Assembly (NCBI GenBank): GCA_003427395.1
Contig: BFEA01000143.1
Coordinates: 1,677,639 to 1,701,464, forward strand
Source: Chara braunii
Lineage: Eukaryota > Streptophyta > Charophyceae > Charales > Characeae
DNA length: 23,826 nucleotides
Direction of reading: 5' to 3'
A model generated the notes under the pieces. The model did no database searches. It was not told where the DNA came from and saw only the letters and a program-made list of their open reading frames with translations. Within the stretch, counting starts at the first letter, position 1; the number at the start of each line of letters is the position of its first letter. Below are positions 1 through 9,399 of this stretch, piece after piece. Both the position numbers and the translations under genes were made by a program.

Positions 1-342
1 CCCCCACCCCCCAACTCAACTTTTTTATTGCAGATTCGTGGTCCTCTAGGGTAGCGCAGCACAACCCCGCCTTCAAAAAAAATATAAAAAAATTCCTTGC
101 TGTGTTTTTGCGTCGCCCGGTTTCGCCGGGCGGACCCCCCTGGGCCCAACCGGCCAGGCATGCCCGGCCGGGAGGCGGCCCAGCCTAGGAAATAGCACAA
201 CCGTATGATCAATCAACACCGCAACGGATTTTCAACAAAACGATGTTTGAAATAGTGAACGCAAGTAAGAGTACTAAAAAGGATTAGCCACTTCATTCTT
301 CCCCTCCCAAAATTGCTTTCGGAGAGAAAAGAGATTTCAAAG
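1..342. other. gene-free flank with GC-rich hairpins
   Basis: No coding sequence is recognised here. After a C-rich start and an A-rich stretch (about 77-92), bases 111-190 are very GC-rich and self-complementary. CGCCCGG at 114-120 pairs with CCGGGCG at 126-132 across a 5-base loop. TGGGCC at 141-146 pairs with GGCCCA at 177-182, and inside it CCGGCC at 150-155 pairs with GGCCGG at 166-171. This would fold as one hairpin beside a nested stem. What it belongs to is unknown; it could be a fragment of a mobile element. Confidence 0.5.
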
Positions 343-717
343 CATGACTGTACTAGACTGTTTTGTAAGACTTTCACGGAGTCTGACTCAACAGGATTCA
401 GGAGGTTGTGACAGGGTGTGTCGTTGTGTGTGTGTGTGTGTGTACCTAACATGCAGGCGCACAGCTCTGTATCATACTCAGATCCGGAAATGTGTTCTGC
501 TGCTGAGCTGTTGCAAATTTGCAGTACCGTAGAAGCCGGTACCTGATACGGTGTCTCCTCTTCCTGCTCACATTGTTACTGTGTGATGGTGTGCTATTAT
601 GTTTGCTATACACAACTCCACAGAAGAAAGCATAACTGTACAAGAATGTTTGTCAGGCTTTCACGGATTTGTCACCATGTTGTGACGGTGTGCGTGTGTG
701 TGTACCTAACATGCAGG
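343..717. repeat. two diverged copies of a ~100-bp direct repeat
   Basis: Copy one runs about 343-457 and copy two about 631-717. Both start with a CAT-R-ACTGTAC word, share CTTTCACGGA and a TGTGAC word, pass into a GT-rich tract, and end with the same 16 bases (GTACCTAACATGCAGG at 442-457 and 702-717). The offset falls from 288 to 260 because copy two is shorter. Two copies of AAACAGAAAACACA follow at 741-754 and 765-778. Neither copy codes for anything recognisable. Confidence 0.6.
425..442. repeat. (TG)n microsatellite
   Basis: Nine uninterrupted TG dinucleotides lie inside the first copy of the direct repeat. A shorter, interrupted GT tract is at the equivalent place in the second copy, near 688-702. 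Confidence 0.9.
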
Positions 718-837
718 TACAATTCTCCGTATAGTACTTGAAACAGAAAACACAGTTGTACCCCAAACAGAAAACACATGTTTAACTTCATAATTTTTCT
801 TCAAGTCGGTAACTTCAGCAAGACAACACCTGCTTGA

Positions 838-1411
838 TTAAATCCATGTGTTCTAACATCTATGTTGGGTAACAATCTAAACGAACTCAAGAAGAAAGCA
901 ACAGCCTACTTATGGACAGGGGAGCCATCCAAGCAGAACTTCATCAACAAAGTAGCCCAGGAATACGTAACGCGTAAGAAACGCCAAGGAGGTCTAGGAG
1001 TAATCGACCCCATAACTCAGATCAAGGCTCTCCAAACAAAATAGATATTAAAATTAGTAACCAGACCAAGCATACCATGTACACGACTAGCATTGTCAGG
1101 CATCCAGCAATTCCGGCATATCAGACTCCTAGCGACATGGAAGGCCGTCGTCGTCCATGAAGAAAGAACCAAGAGAAATCCATCGCCAACGAACAAACGA
1201 CAGGCTGGTTTTTTGGAAGGAAATCCTTAAAGCCTGGAGGGAAATATTCCCTTCCAAAGTCAGAAGACCCTCCAACAAAGAAGAAGGCCTCAGACAACCA
1301 CTCTTTTGCAACCCCTGGATTACAAACACACAAGGACACCCTCTTACTCTAACAACAAAGGACACTACAATCTTCCCCCGAACAAAACGCACGTGTGCTA
1401 TTTACGAATAG
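838..1411 (+). pseudogene. LINE (non-LTR retrotransposon) ORF2 fragment, RT C-terminal part
   Basis: A broken piece of a LINE ORF2 polyprotein. From 862 the translation includes AYLWTGEP and then a segment with QGGLGVIDP. This is the LINE signature just after the reverse transcriptase catalytic core (LW-G, then K-GGLG and QI-AL). A TAG at 1042-1044 breaks the frame. Coding resemblance continues (KLVTRPSIP) and resumes in another frame at 1157 with FWKEILKAWREIF and PLFCNPWITN, typical of the stretch between RT and the zinc-ribbon tail. It ends in RTCAIYE at about 1388-1408, just before the LTR of element 1. The endonuclease and RT catalytic motifs lie upstream and are absent, so the copy is 5'-truncated. 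Its apparent continuation is at 10701-11520. Confidence 0.75.
1388..1410. repeat. left arm of split 23-bp inverted repeat
   Basis: These 23 bases are the reverse complement, with 2 mismatches, of 10337-10359 on the far side of element 1. If the element and one ACGG are removed, the arms would face each other across a loop of about 19 bases. The left arm is also the last LINE coding segment (RTCAIY), so the right arm is an inverted copy of LINE sequence. Confidence 0.75.
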
Positions 1412-1416
1412 AGTGC

Positions 1417-1420
1417 ACGG
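1417..1420. repeat. target-site duplication ACGG (left)
   Basis: ACGG directly abuts the outer TG of the left LTR and is repeated directly after the outer CA of the right LTR at 10324-10327. Four bases is short; five is more common for Ty3/gypsy. Still, the match is exact and both LTR ends are canonical. Confidence 0.75.
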
Positions 1421-2349
1421 TGCAAGGAAAATGAGCGATAGCGAACTTCAGAAACCAAGCAGCATCCTACACATGAGACCAGATAGTTGTGACCTTGAAC
1501 CAAAAGCAGAATTGCAACACGAGTTAAGAGCACAGCAAAAGCTCATAAGTGACAATGTTGGAATGGTCTCATCATCATCAGCGAAGAACCAATGTCAACA
1601 TCCTATCTGGCGCTCTGCGCCCAGACTACAAATGGCAGATCCTATCTAGCCTATCGACAATGCCGCTGGTGACGTCAACAGCTCCCCCGAAGTACGAGCA
1701 GAACTCGGCCAATGCCGTTCGCCTCAAGCACCAGGTATGTCTCTCGTATCACTCACAACCTCGATCCCCCACTCACAGATGCCACGTGCACCCAAGGACC
1801 ACCATGCGCAACCATCCAGCTATGCAGCGCAGCTCAGCTATGGCTGCCTGGCTCTCCCTGCTCGCCCGTGAGCGCATGAGCCTGGCCAGCGTGTAGCGCA
1901 GCAGCGTTTGTGCAGCATGCAGCCAGTGCCCGAATACCGAATGCGGGGGCAGGGCCTTTCCTAAATGGAAGTGCCCTGCTAGCTGCGTGCGGTCAGGCTG
2001 TGCTGGGCCTCGGCCCAGAAGCTTCCGGTAGGACCCGAGAGGCTGAGCCCCAGTCCTAACGAATCAGGCCCAGGGCCTGTGACGGTTGCTTGTGCCCAAC
2101 TGCCCGAAGCCTGGGTTCGGCCCATGTTGTGTATCTGGCCCAGGGCCTGCCTCAGTTGCATACGAAAAAGGCAGCCAGGGCCTGGGCGCTCTCAACCAAC
2201 TGGCGCTGCGAAACTGCCTGAATTTCCCCCAGTTGCGTGGTAGCCTGAAAATAGGCCTTGTGGCCTTGGTCGCGCCTGCCTTCACTTAGGGCGGCCGAGT
2301 GTGCTGCTTGAAGGGTTTGAAGGGGCTCATCGGGGCCTTATGCCTCGCA
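1421..2349 (-). repeat. element 1 3' LTR (929 bp)
   Basis: This is near-identical to 9400-10323. It starts TGCAAGG and ends CCTCGCA on the plus strand, so it has TG...CA ends. Homology with the other copy stops exactly at both ends. Two indels separate the copies: about 8 bases missing here near 1527, and about 13 extra bases here near 1900-1915. Short translations seen inside are by-products of the LTR and are not conserved genes. Confidence 0.95.
1670..1677. promoter_or_regulatory. TGACGTCA palindrome in 3' LTR
   Basis: A perfect 8-base palindrome, the consensus binding site of bZIP factors (CRE/TGA type). It is kept unchanged in the other LTR at 9658-9665 although neighbouring bases differ. 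A role in LTR transcription is inferred only. Confidence 0.4.
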
Positions 2350-2360
2350 TTCCCTCCTCC
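2350..2360 (-). other. element 1 polypurine tract
   Basis: On the minus strand this reads GGAGGAGGGAA and directly abuts the 3' LTR, which starts TGCGAGG in that direction. This is the expected position of the plus-strand primer, about 30 bases after the chromodomain stop. Confidence 0.85.
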
Positions 2361-2390
2361 ATACTTCGATAGTCCTCTGCGAAGTTCCCT

Positions 2391-4193
2391 TTAGTCAATC
2401 TGGCGCTTTCCTTTCTCCAGCAACTTCTCATAGTGGGCGACAACCTGTGGAGTGGTCTGCATCAGTTCGTCCCGTGTAAGCCATCTATCCTCCTTAGGAT
2501 CAGGGTGATGTCTGAACCAGACGCGATACTGCAGCTTCGGTTTAGGAGGACGTCCCCTGCCTGTAGGTTTTGGAACTGGTATTTCCCTCTGATCCACGAT
2601 GTCGTCGATGTCTCCATCCATGGTTGGGGGCAGCATTGAGCATCGCGAGGGAAACTGATCGGTTTCTTCGAAAGGTGCAAGCTTGGAGGCGTGATAGACT
2701 GGGTAAGTGTGAAGGTGATCAGGGATCTGAATTACGTAGGACGGCCCATCTGGATCATCCCCGACGATATCTAGAACCTCCCAGGGTCCAAAGTACTGCG
2801 GCATGAGCTTGCAGGATATCCTGTGCTCTTGTCCCGGTTCTGAGGACTTGACCCAGACTCTGTCCCCTACCTGGAATGTTGATGGGTGGCGGTGCTTGTT
2901 TTCAGACTCTATCATCGCTGCCTGCGCCCTGTGCATCTGTTCGAAAGCTTGCTGCATCAGACCATCATATCGATATGCAAACTCCAGGGTGCCTGGTGCA
3001 GCAAAAGGCTGGTTCTCAGGTAGTAAGAAATCTAAGGGCAGTCTAGGTTTAAAACTTAGCAGCAGACTGTTAGGGCTCACCTCTGTTGCGTTGTGCATTG
3101 CATTGTTATACAAACTGGCGATGAGCGCAAGTTTCTCATCTCAGTCCACCTGATTGGGTTTGATGTAGTGTCTCAGCAGGCGTTGTACAGCGCGCTTCAG
3201 CTGCTCCGCTTGCCCATTTGCCTCTGGGTGGTTCGTGGAGGTCGTCTGCAACTGTGTACCCTGTTCTGCAGATGCAGCCTTCTGCAACTCGCTCGTGAAT
3301 CTGACATCCAGGTCACTAATAGTAGACTTTGGAAGCCCAAAGTCTCTGACCCAGTTTTCCTTGAACAGCCTAATGACGTACTCGGTCTTTGCTGTTTCAG
3401 GCATTGCAACTAATCTAGCATACTTACTAAACCTATCCACAATGACAAAGATGTGTCTCATTCCGCTCTTGCTCATGACCAGTGTGTCCATGAAGTCCAT
3501 GGACAGGCTCTTACCAGGCCTTTTCGGAATCGGAAGGGGCTTAATAAGCCCAAGAGGGGCCTGCGTACGTGGCTTGTCCCTCTGACACACTTGACAAGTT
3601 TCTAGGTACAGCTTGACATCTTTCATCATCGTGGACCACCAGAACTGCTGCAGCAGATTGGCTGCAGTCTTCTTATATCCAAAATGTTCGGTGGCATCAT
3701 GGCACTCACCTAAAAAGAAACTACGCAAAGACTCCAGATTAGGCACACACAAACGTTTATTCCCGGGCTTCTCAAGAAACAGCAGGCCGTTGACCAACTC
3801 AAACTCGACTGAAGTCGCTTTGTCCTTCGCCTCGAGTCTGCGTATGATCTCGGCCATAAACGGATCCTCGCGATAGGCTTTCACCAAAGAGCGAGTAACA
3901 TCGTCCGCAAGTCCAAACTCAGTAATCAGCGCACCGAGAAAGTCTGGCCTACGCGACAACGCATCAACAACTTTGTTGTACTCTCCTTTGATGTACTGGG
4001 GCTCGAAGTCATACTGCTCAATGACTTCGATCCAGTGTTTCAGCGCATCAGAAAGCACAGGCTGGGTTCTCATCCACTTCAGGGTCTGATGATCAGTCCT
4101 GACGTAGAAGAACCTCCCAAGGAGGTAGTGTCTCATGTGGGTTAGCTCTTTGTGAATCGCATAAAGCTCCTTCTCATAGGTGGACTTAGCCAA
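2391..4193 (-). pseudogene. element 1 RNase H C-part, integrase and chromodomain
   Basis: One reading frame with a single internal stop. Residue numbers count from the Met at 4193. RNase H remnants come first: YEKELYAI (2-12), RTDHQTL (32-38) and VVDALSR (75-81). The integrase zinc domain follows with H165, H170, C200 and C203. The catalytic core has D233 (SMDF), D294 (ISDLD) and E330 (NGQAE), giving the D-D-35-E spacing, so the triad is intact. A TGA at 3141-3143 replaces the Trp in the motif V-D-W-D-E. The same frame then continues with a GPF/Y-type module (FGPWEV, about 2775-2792), a VYHASKL motif, a basic RGRPP stretch (2544-2558) and a chromodomain-like end (about 2424-2612) reaching HYEKL. 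Integrase would insert the cDNA, and in chromoviruses the chromodomain is thought to steer it to certain chromatin. The start lies upstream in another frame. Confidence 0.9.
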
Positions 4194-4790
4194 CTTCTGA
4201 GAGGGATATTTTTGGACATGTACTTGACAGGCCTCACCTTTGGCCCCTCCTACTGCGCGAGCACGACGCCTATGCCATATTGACTGGCGTCCGTGGTTAC
4301 TATAAACGGCTTATCAGGATCAGGAAGTTTCAAGACCTCATGGTGTGTCAAAGCATGCTTCAGATGTCTGAAGGCTGCCTCACACGTGTCTGTCCACTCC
4401 CATGGGGTGTCAAGGCGAGTGAGGTCCGTCGAAGGGGCGACAACTATGCTATAGTTCTTCACAAAATTGCGATAGTAGTCGGTCATCCCTAAGAAGGACC
4501 TCATCTAAGTCATTGACTGAGGATGTGGCCAATCACGAATGCTGGCCACCTTCGCGGCATCGGGCTTCAATCCCTCTGTGGAAATCTCATGACCCAAGTA
4601 CAAAATACGGGTGCGACCAAACTTGCACTTCTCGCTATTGATCTTGAACTTGTGCTGCCAAAGGAGACTAAGGACTTTGTCTAAATGACCAACATGTTCC
4701 TCGACAGTCCTACTGAAGATAAGTATATCATTAAGGTACACGATGGCAAACTTATCCAGGTGGTCATGAAAGATCTGGTTCATTGCGCTG
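4194..4790 (-). pseudogene. element 1 RT C-part and RNase H N-part
   Basis: This is the continuation of the RT after the inserted retroposon. It opens with an N-Q-I-F segment and reaches FAIVYLNDILIFS, where the catalytic YLDD box reads YLND (Asn codon at 4730-4732), so one metal-binding Asp is lost. YLGHEI and RDWPHPQ follow. A TAG at 4505-4507 interrupts just before RSFLGMTDYYRNF, the RT connection. RNase H then begins with FIVTTDASQYGIG (Asp of TDAS at about 4289-4291). The frame stops at 4250-4252, and 4194-4249 is a degraded joint of about 56 bases before the next frame. The order and motifs are those of Ty3/gypsy pol. Confidence 0.88.
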
Positions 4791-4962
4791 CCCCGCAGGC
4801 TCTTTTGTTTGCCTGGAGGGAGACCCCTTTCCTGTTTCTTCATCTGATTACTTTGGTCTTTTCTACCTTTGTCTTTCTGCTTGCCGGTGATTAGCAACCG
4901 GACTGCGACCCCAGAATAGATGGGGCTTATGTGTGTGTTTGGGTAAAAAAAAAAAAAAAAAA
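4791..4962 (+). mobile_element. short poly-A-tailed retroposon (SINE or 5'-truncated LINE) inside RT
   Basis: RT homology on the minus strand breaks off after NAPGTF and resumes at the N-Q-I-F segment, where related RTs need only two or three residues between. The extra ~170 bases read on the plus strand as a unit ending in GGGT followed by 18 A (4945-4962), the mark of target-primed retroposition. Two small stems lie near its 3' end: CCGGT/ACCGG (4884-4888 with 4897-4901) and CCCCA/TGGGG (4909-4913 with 4921-4925). I see no convincing A-box or B-box of a tRNA-type promoter. No clear target duplication is visible; the left edge is uncertain by about 10 bases and up to two A may belong to the target. 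Confidence 0.7.
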
Positions 4963-6230
4963 GGTGCCAGGAGCATTGCAAAGGTTGAAAGGCATCACCA
5001 CAAACTCGTACAGACCGTACCTGGTCTGAAAAACGGTTTTGTGTTGGTCCTCAGGTCGTACTGCAGTCTGATGGTACCCGGACTTCAGATCTATCTTACT
5101 GAAGTACCGGCACCCTTGCACTCGGTCCAACAAGTCGTCAATACGCGGTAGGGGCTCTCTGTTCTTGACGGTGATGGCATTGAGGCCCCTATAGTCAATG
5201 CACATCCTCAAAGTTCCCCCATTCTTAGGTACAAATAGGACTGGAGATCCATAAGGGGAGACACTCGGCCGGATCCAACCCTTCTCTACGAGTTTCTTGA
5301 GCTGTCGGCAAAGCTCATCAAGCTCACTTGGAGACATCCGATAGATCCTACCCTTCGAAATGCTAGACTCTGGGATAATCTCTATCGCATGGACGACCTC
5401 CCTCTCAACAACCCCTTTCGGCTCTTCGAATAGATCAGGGTACTTAGCGACTACTCCCTCTATCTCCGACGACATTTTCACCGGCTCGTCTGCTGCAGAG
5501 ACATAAACTAGATACATACCCTCCTCCGGATTATGCTTATAATAATTGTAGAACGCGACCGCACACATGCACCCATAGGACTCGATCGGACTACTAGCCT
5601 TAAACTTACATAATCTGGTGGTCCCCCCACCGGGCAAAGTGTGTTTGACCACTTTTCGGTCCCAGTCAAACTGGGGCTGTGCAATCGAAAGATAGTACAT
5701 ACCCAACAGGATGTCCATTGGGAGATCATCGCTGACTAGGAATGAGACGTGATGTCTTTGTTCCCCTCCCGCGTACGGGAAACAACACTCTACATCCTTA
5801 AGGTAGTCATTGACTACCATGTTGGCACAGGTCGACTGCACAGGTCGACTCAGGCGCTGCACTTGCCCCTCTAAGCGCAGCCTCTCAATGCACGCGCGAC
5901 TGATAAAGTCTTGCGTCGAGCAAGTGCCATAATAGGCCTCGGCCTTGCGGCCGCTGATGACTATCTCACCGACGAATAACTCACCCTTAGGAGCCTTAGC
6001 TATAGTCGTTCAAGAAGCTAGCGGGTTTGATCTAGACCACTCCTCTAGCTCCTCTAAGGACTTGAACACATTCAACGAACAGAGGATCGTAGGGTCCAAA
6101 TGTGTTTGCGGGATGGTATTGGAGTCGGTAGCTTGGGCCATCTCTCGAGATGGTGAGGGTGTGTCCACCACCTCGACCCTAGCAGGAACAACTACCATTC
6201 CTACTCGCCCGACGTGTTTCCCGGAGCAGT
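4963..6230 (-). pseudogene. element 1 protease and RT N-part
   Basis: A single frame with a TGA at 6010-6012. It begins with a linker containing SLEELEEWSRSNP. A retropepsin-like domain follows: [13 protein letters not shown], then [16 protein letters not shown], then [13 protein letters not shown] with the ILG motif. In relatives the residue before the G is part of D-S/T/C-G, but here the residues are Tyr-Tyr-Gly (5926-5934), so the catalytic Asp is not apparent. RT starts with the segment [20 protein letters not shown], then [11 protein letters not shown], then motif A in [12 protein letters not shown] with its Asp kept, then [11 protein letters not shown]. It breaks at NAPGTF, where the poly-A retroposon entered. 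The product would have processed the polyprotein and copied RNA into cDNA. Confidence 0.88.
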
Positions 6231-6281
6231 TCCAAAACTACTGGCAACATTGCTACCCACGGAAGCGGAGGATCCCATCAC

Positions 6282-8156
6282 CTACCCCATTGTAGGCGGG
6301 GTCTTTTCGGTCACCTTTTTGTTACGACACTTGAACTGATTATGGCCATATTGGCCACAATAGATACAACCCTGCCGAGTGTACTGATCTCTCCACACGT
6401 ATTCAGTGAGACCCGCTTTCTTCCATGGAGGAGCATTGGGGTCAAGACTCCTAGACCGGGAGCCTCCACAGTGTCTACCGGTCGCCTTGCCTTTTTAGAC
6501 TAAGGAAGCGACTGCTCCACCCCCTGAAGCCTCTATGTTGCCCGCCTCTGCACCTACTCCCTCATGGAAGTTGTCGTCTAACTCGATGGTGGATCCATTG
6601 TTGTCAACGAACATTATGCGACTCTTCGCCTTCCAATTGGGAGGCAGTGGTTTCTTCCTTCCGTTCGTAGTGGGTTGGTGCCCATGCCCTATCTTTGCAT
6701 CCAGGTCTAGGGCCTTCTTGCTAAACGAAGGGAAGTTGTGCACATTGATGTTAGCCTCTCCTGCCAATTGGTTCCTGAGTGGCATGGGAAGACACCTTAG
6801 GTAAGTTGTCAATAAGACTTGGGGGTCATAGCGTACTCCAGGAACACAGATCAAACGCTCTACAACGTCTGTGGCATCCCTCACTGACTTGAACGGTCTA
6901 TTGCTCAAAGTCAGGATCGCATCAGTGGCCTTCTGGGCCTCTTGAGGATCATGCCACCTGTCCTCCACCATCTTGAGAAAGTCTTCCAGATTCTGGTTGA
7001 CTGCCCAAGAGCGGAAGTCATGTCCGTACCTCTGTAGCTGCACTAACCCACTCAACCATCTTGTTGCACTCCCCTCAAGGTAGGAGGCAGCCACAAGCAC
7101 TTCCTCGTGTGGCAAGTTCAACTTGCATTTAATGTAGACCGACACTGACCTCAACCATGTGTTGAGATCTTCACCCCTCTGGTCCCCTGAAAAGGGTTTG
7201 GATGAGGTGATGGTCGTCTTTGGAACCCACTGGCCTTGTCCCGGTACCTACCCCACTTTTGGTTGTGGACGCGGGGTTGCAGGCTGATGCACTAACAGGT
7301 GTTGGGGTTGTGTGCCCAGCTGTTGTGCTGGCTGCGAGACAGCACGCGGCCCAGTTACGGCAACCTGCAGCGAAGTTTAGGAATACAATGTCTGTACAGG
7401 AATCTGTACATTCGGACCTGCTGAGAACCCTCCTGTCAAAGGCATTCCTAGGGAAGCGGCCTGTATCGATGGCGGAGCTATGTATGGGGAGACCTCAGTC
7501 ACCAGTGGGATAGAAGGAGGAGGTTGTACCATGGGCCAGGCACCGGGCCCTAATGGTGATGGTGTCGCCTGAGCTCGCCCGACCAGCACGGCCAGGCTCT
7601 GTTGGATGTTCCGTAAGAGCGCCATTTGGTGATCCTGCATTTCTACTACATCTAGCAAGACCGTCCTCAGGGTCCTCACAGCATCATCCACGTTTGTCAG
7701 ACATCTCCTCTAACTCACTAATGTCCGCTTGTCTCCGCTGCGTACCTCGCTCTTCTCCTAATCATTCTCTCTTTCTCTGCCTTTATCTCCCCTAAAGCCC
7801 TCTGTAGTTGTGCCTCTTGAGCATCTGCTTGTCGTATGACGATCTCTTCGGGAGTCAGAACTAACGGCCAGCTTGCCATGACGCCAGTGGACTGACTCAG
7901 GGTGTGTGCGACTGTTGATCTTACAGTCCCTGAGAGCTCTACTGCACAGCAATTGCCATGGCTGCTGAAGTAGCGGCCTCGGTTGAGAGTGCCCTGCTTG
8001 CCTCTGCGGCCCTAGCTCTTCACTGCTGCTGCTGCCTTTCTTTCTGCTGGCGAAATATGAATCTGTCGCCCTCTGGTCCTAATGCCAAGTGGACTATCGG
8101 GCGTCTCGCTGATCGCAGGATCCTGTCGTCCTCTCTAGTTTCCTCCCTATCACTCA
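6282..8156 (-). pseudogene. element 1 gag
   Basis: Capsid/nucleocapsid gene broken by frameshifts and stops. The likely start is the ATG at 8154-8156 (MSDREETREDD). A charged, Q-rich N-terminal part follows, with a TGA at 8020-8022, then MASWPLVLTPEE (from 7879) and a heptad-like stretch with QLQRALGEIKAEKERM. Frame changes follow near 7700, and the reading continues in MDDAVRTLRTVLLD (from 7691). The capsid core is clear at about 6650-7190: GEDLNTWLRSVSVYIKC, then YLEGSATRWLSGL. A TAA at 6495-6497 interrupts. A CCHC zinc knuckle of perfect CX2CX4HX4C form (CIYCGQYGHNQFKC) lies at 6327-6368, and the frame ends at the TAG at 6282-6284. The middle (about 7155-7376) is a P/Q/T-rich linker in shifting frames. 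Confidence 0.85.
6327..6368 (-). other. gag CCHC zinc knuckle
   Basis: Fourteen codons give C-X2-C-X4-H-X4-C with all four ligands present. This is the nucleocapsid motif that binds the element RNA. It is intact in element 1 but has lost its last Cys in element 2. Confidence 0.85.
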
Positions 8157-9384
8157 TAAGCTACAGAACTGGACAATATGCACTAGGTCAGACTAAATGC
8201 CTTCCGCAGCATAGTGCCCAGACCAATTTAAAAATAATTAAATAAATAATTGGTGGCTATGTCAGAGTCTACACATTCGGGTCAGCAGGTAAGTTCAGAT
8301 TCCTACAAACGAAACTATGTTTACTTAATTAGTCCACGAACAGAGAGCAAAACTACCTAATGTTGTCTGTCAGATGTCAATGGCAGTCCGTCTAACTAAT
8401 CAAGAATAAAAATAGGATCATCTGTGTGGATATCTGCAGAGTGGAATTGAAACACAAACTTATCACCTGAAATCTACCCCTCCCTCAGTTCCTCTCGATG
8501 GCCACTTGACGTTAGCGTCCCTGAGCAATCCAGAACAGTGTGCGTGTTTAAAGGTGTGCACACGGCCCGCCCCTGTGCCCCGAGTGTATGCTGAGCTGGC
8601 CAGCCCTGCACATTGTTTATCCTCGCGTGCATCGAGCCTTACACTGACCGATTGGTTGATCAGGAGGTGTTTAAGGCCGGCCCCCCAGTCCTCAGGAATT
8701 CTTTAACCTTGAGACAGGACGACGATCACTGCCAATGGAAGGTAACCCGCCAGTGTTTATTTATAGACGCCCGGTTCTCCTCTCCCCGGTAGGGCTGGCC
8801 TGCCCCTCATTACCCATCTATCAGCGCAGCAAGCAGACAAAGGACAAAGCAGGAAAGCATGCGTGCTCTACTCCCGGTGGGTTGGCATGGTGACCATGAC
8901 CCAGTGCTTCGTCCAGGGCCCTTCAGATAGCTCCGCCCTCTCCTTCCAGATGCTCCACTTGAACAATGCCGACTCTCAAGGTTGAGCGCACTCGACTCCT
9001 CACATGAGAGGACTCTCAAGACAGAAAACACATCCTCACGGTAAGAAGTGTCGAAGAGGGTAGATAAGGTTAGGTGCAACGTACCTCAAAGTAGTTGTCC
9101 CCAACCACAGATATTCTCACCAGATGACCTGATGCCGACTCGGCACAACCAGCATTATACCGCCGTTACACCTCAGCATCAATCGCATATCAGATAGTTC
9201 TCATCACACTGCGAAAACCCAACATTCACCACGTAGCCTTCCTGGCGATACCCCTCACCTCCTGGGTCGCCCTGCTTGCCTTCTCCCTCCTCACTACACA
9301 CTCCGTACGGCCGCTCGCCCAGCAGACCGCATGCATGTACCGTATAGGCAGAAGACAAGCGCCAGATTAGCGCACCGTACCACA
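8157..9384 (-). other. element 1 leader between PBS and gag
   Basis: About 1.2 kb of internal 5' untranslated sequence when read on the minus strand. No domain, tRNA or strong repeat is recognised. Translations within it lack family resemblance. Confidence 0.6.
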
Positions 9385-9396
9385 GCTCCAATACCA
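9385..9396 (-). other. element 1 primer-binding site
   Basis: The minus strand reads TGGTATTGGAGC, three bases inside the 5' LTR. It matches the usual plant initiator-tRNA-Met PBS (TGGTATCAGAGC) at 10 of 12 positions. Position and match together fix the orientation of the element. Confidence 0.8.
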
Positions 9397-9399
9397 AAT

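Noticed and set aside
1549-1896. 115-aa open frame in the left LTR
   Set aside because: The right LTR carries only a shortened version of it with differences and an indel, and no family is recognised. It is a by-product of the LTR.
2064-2289. Frames in both directions within GGGCC-rich LTR sequence
   Set aside because: Composition effects; not conserved between the two LTRs as proteins.
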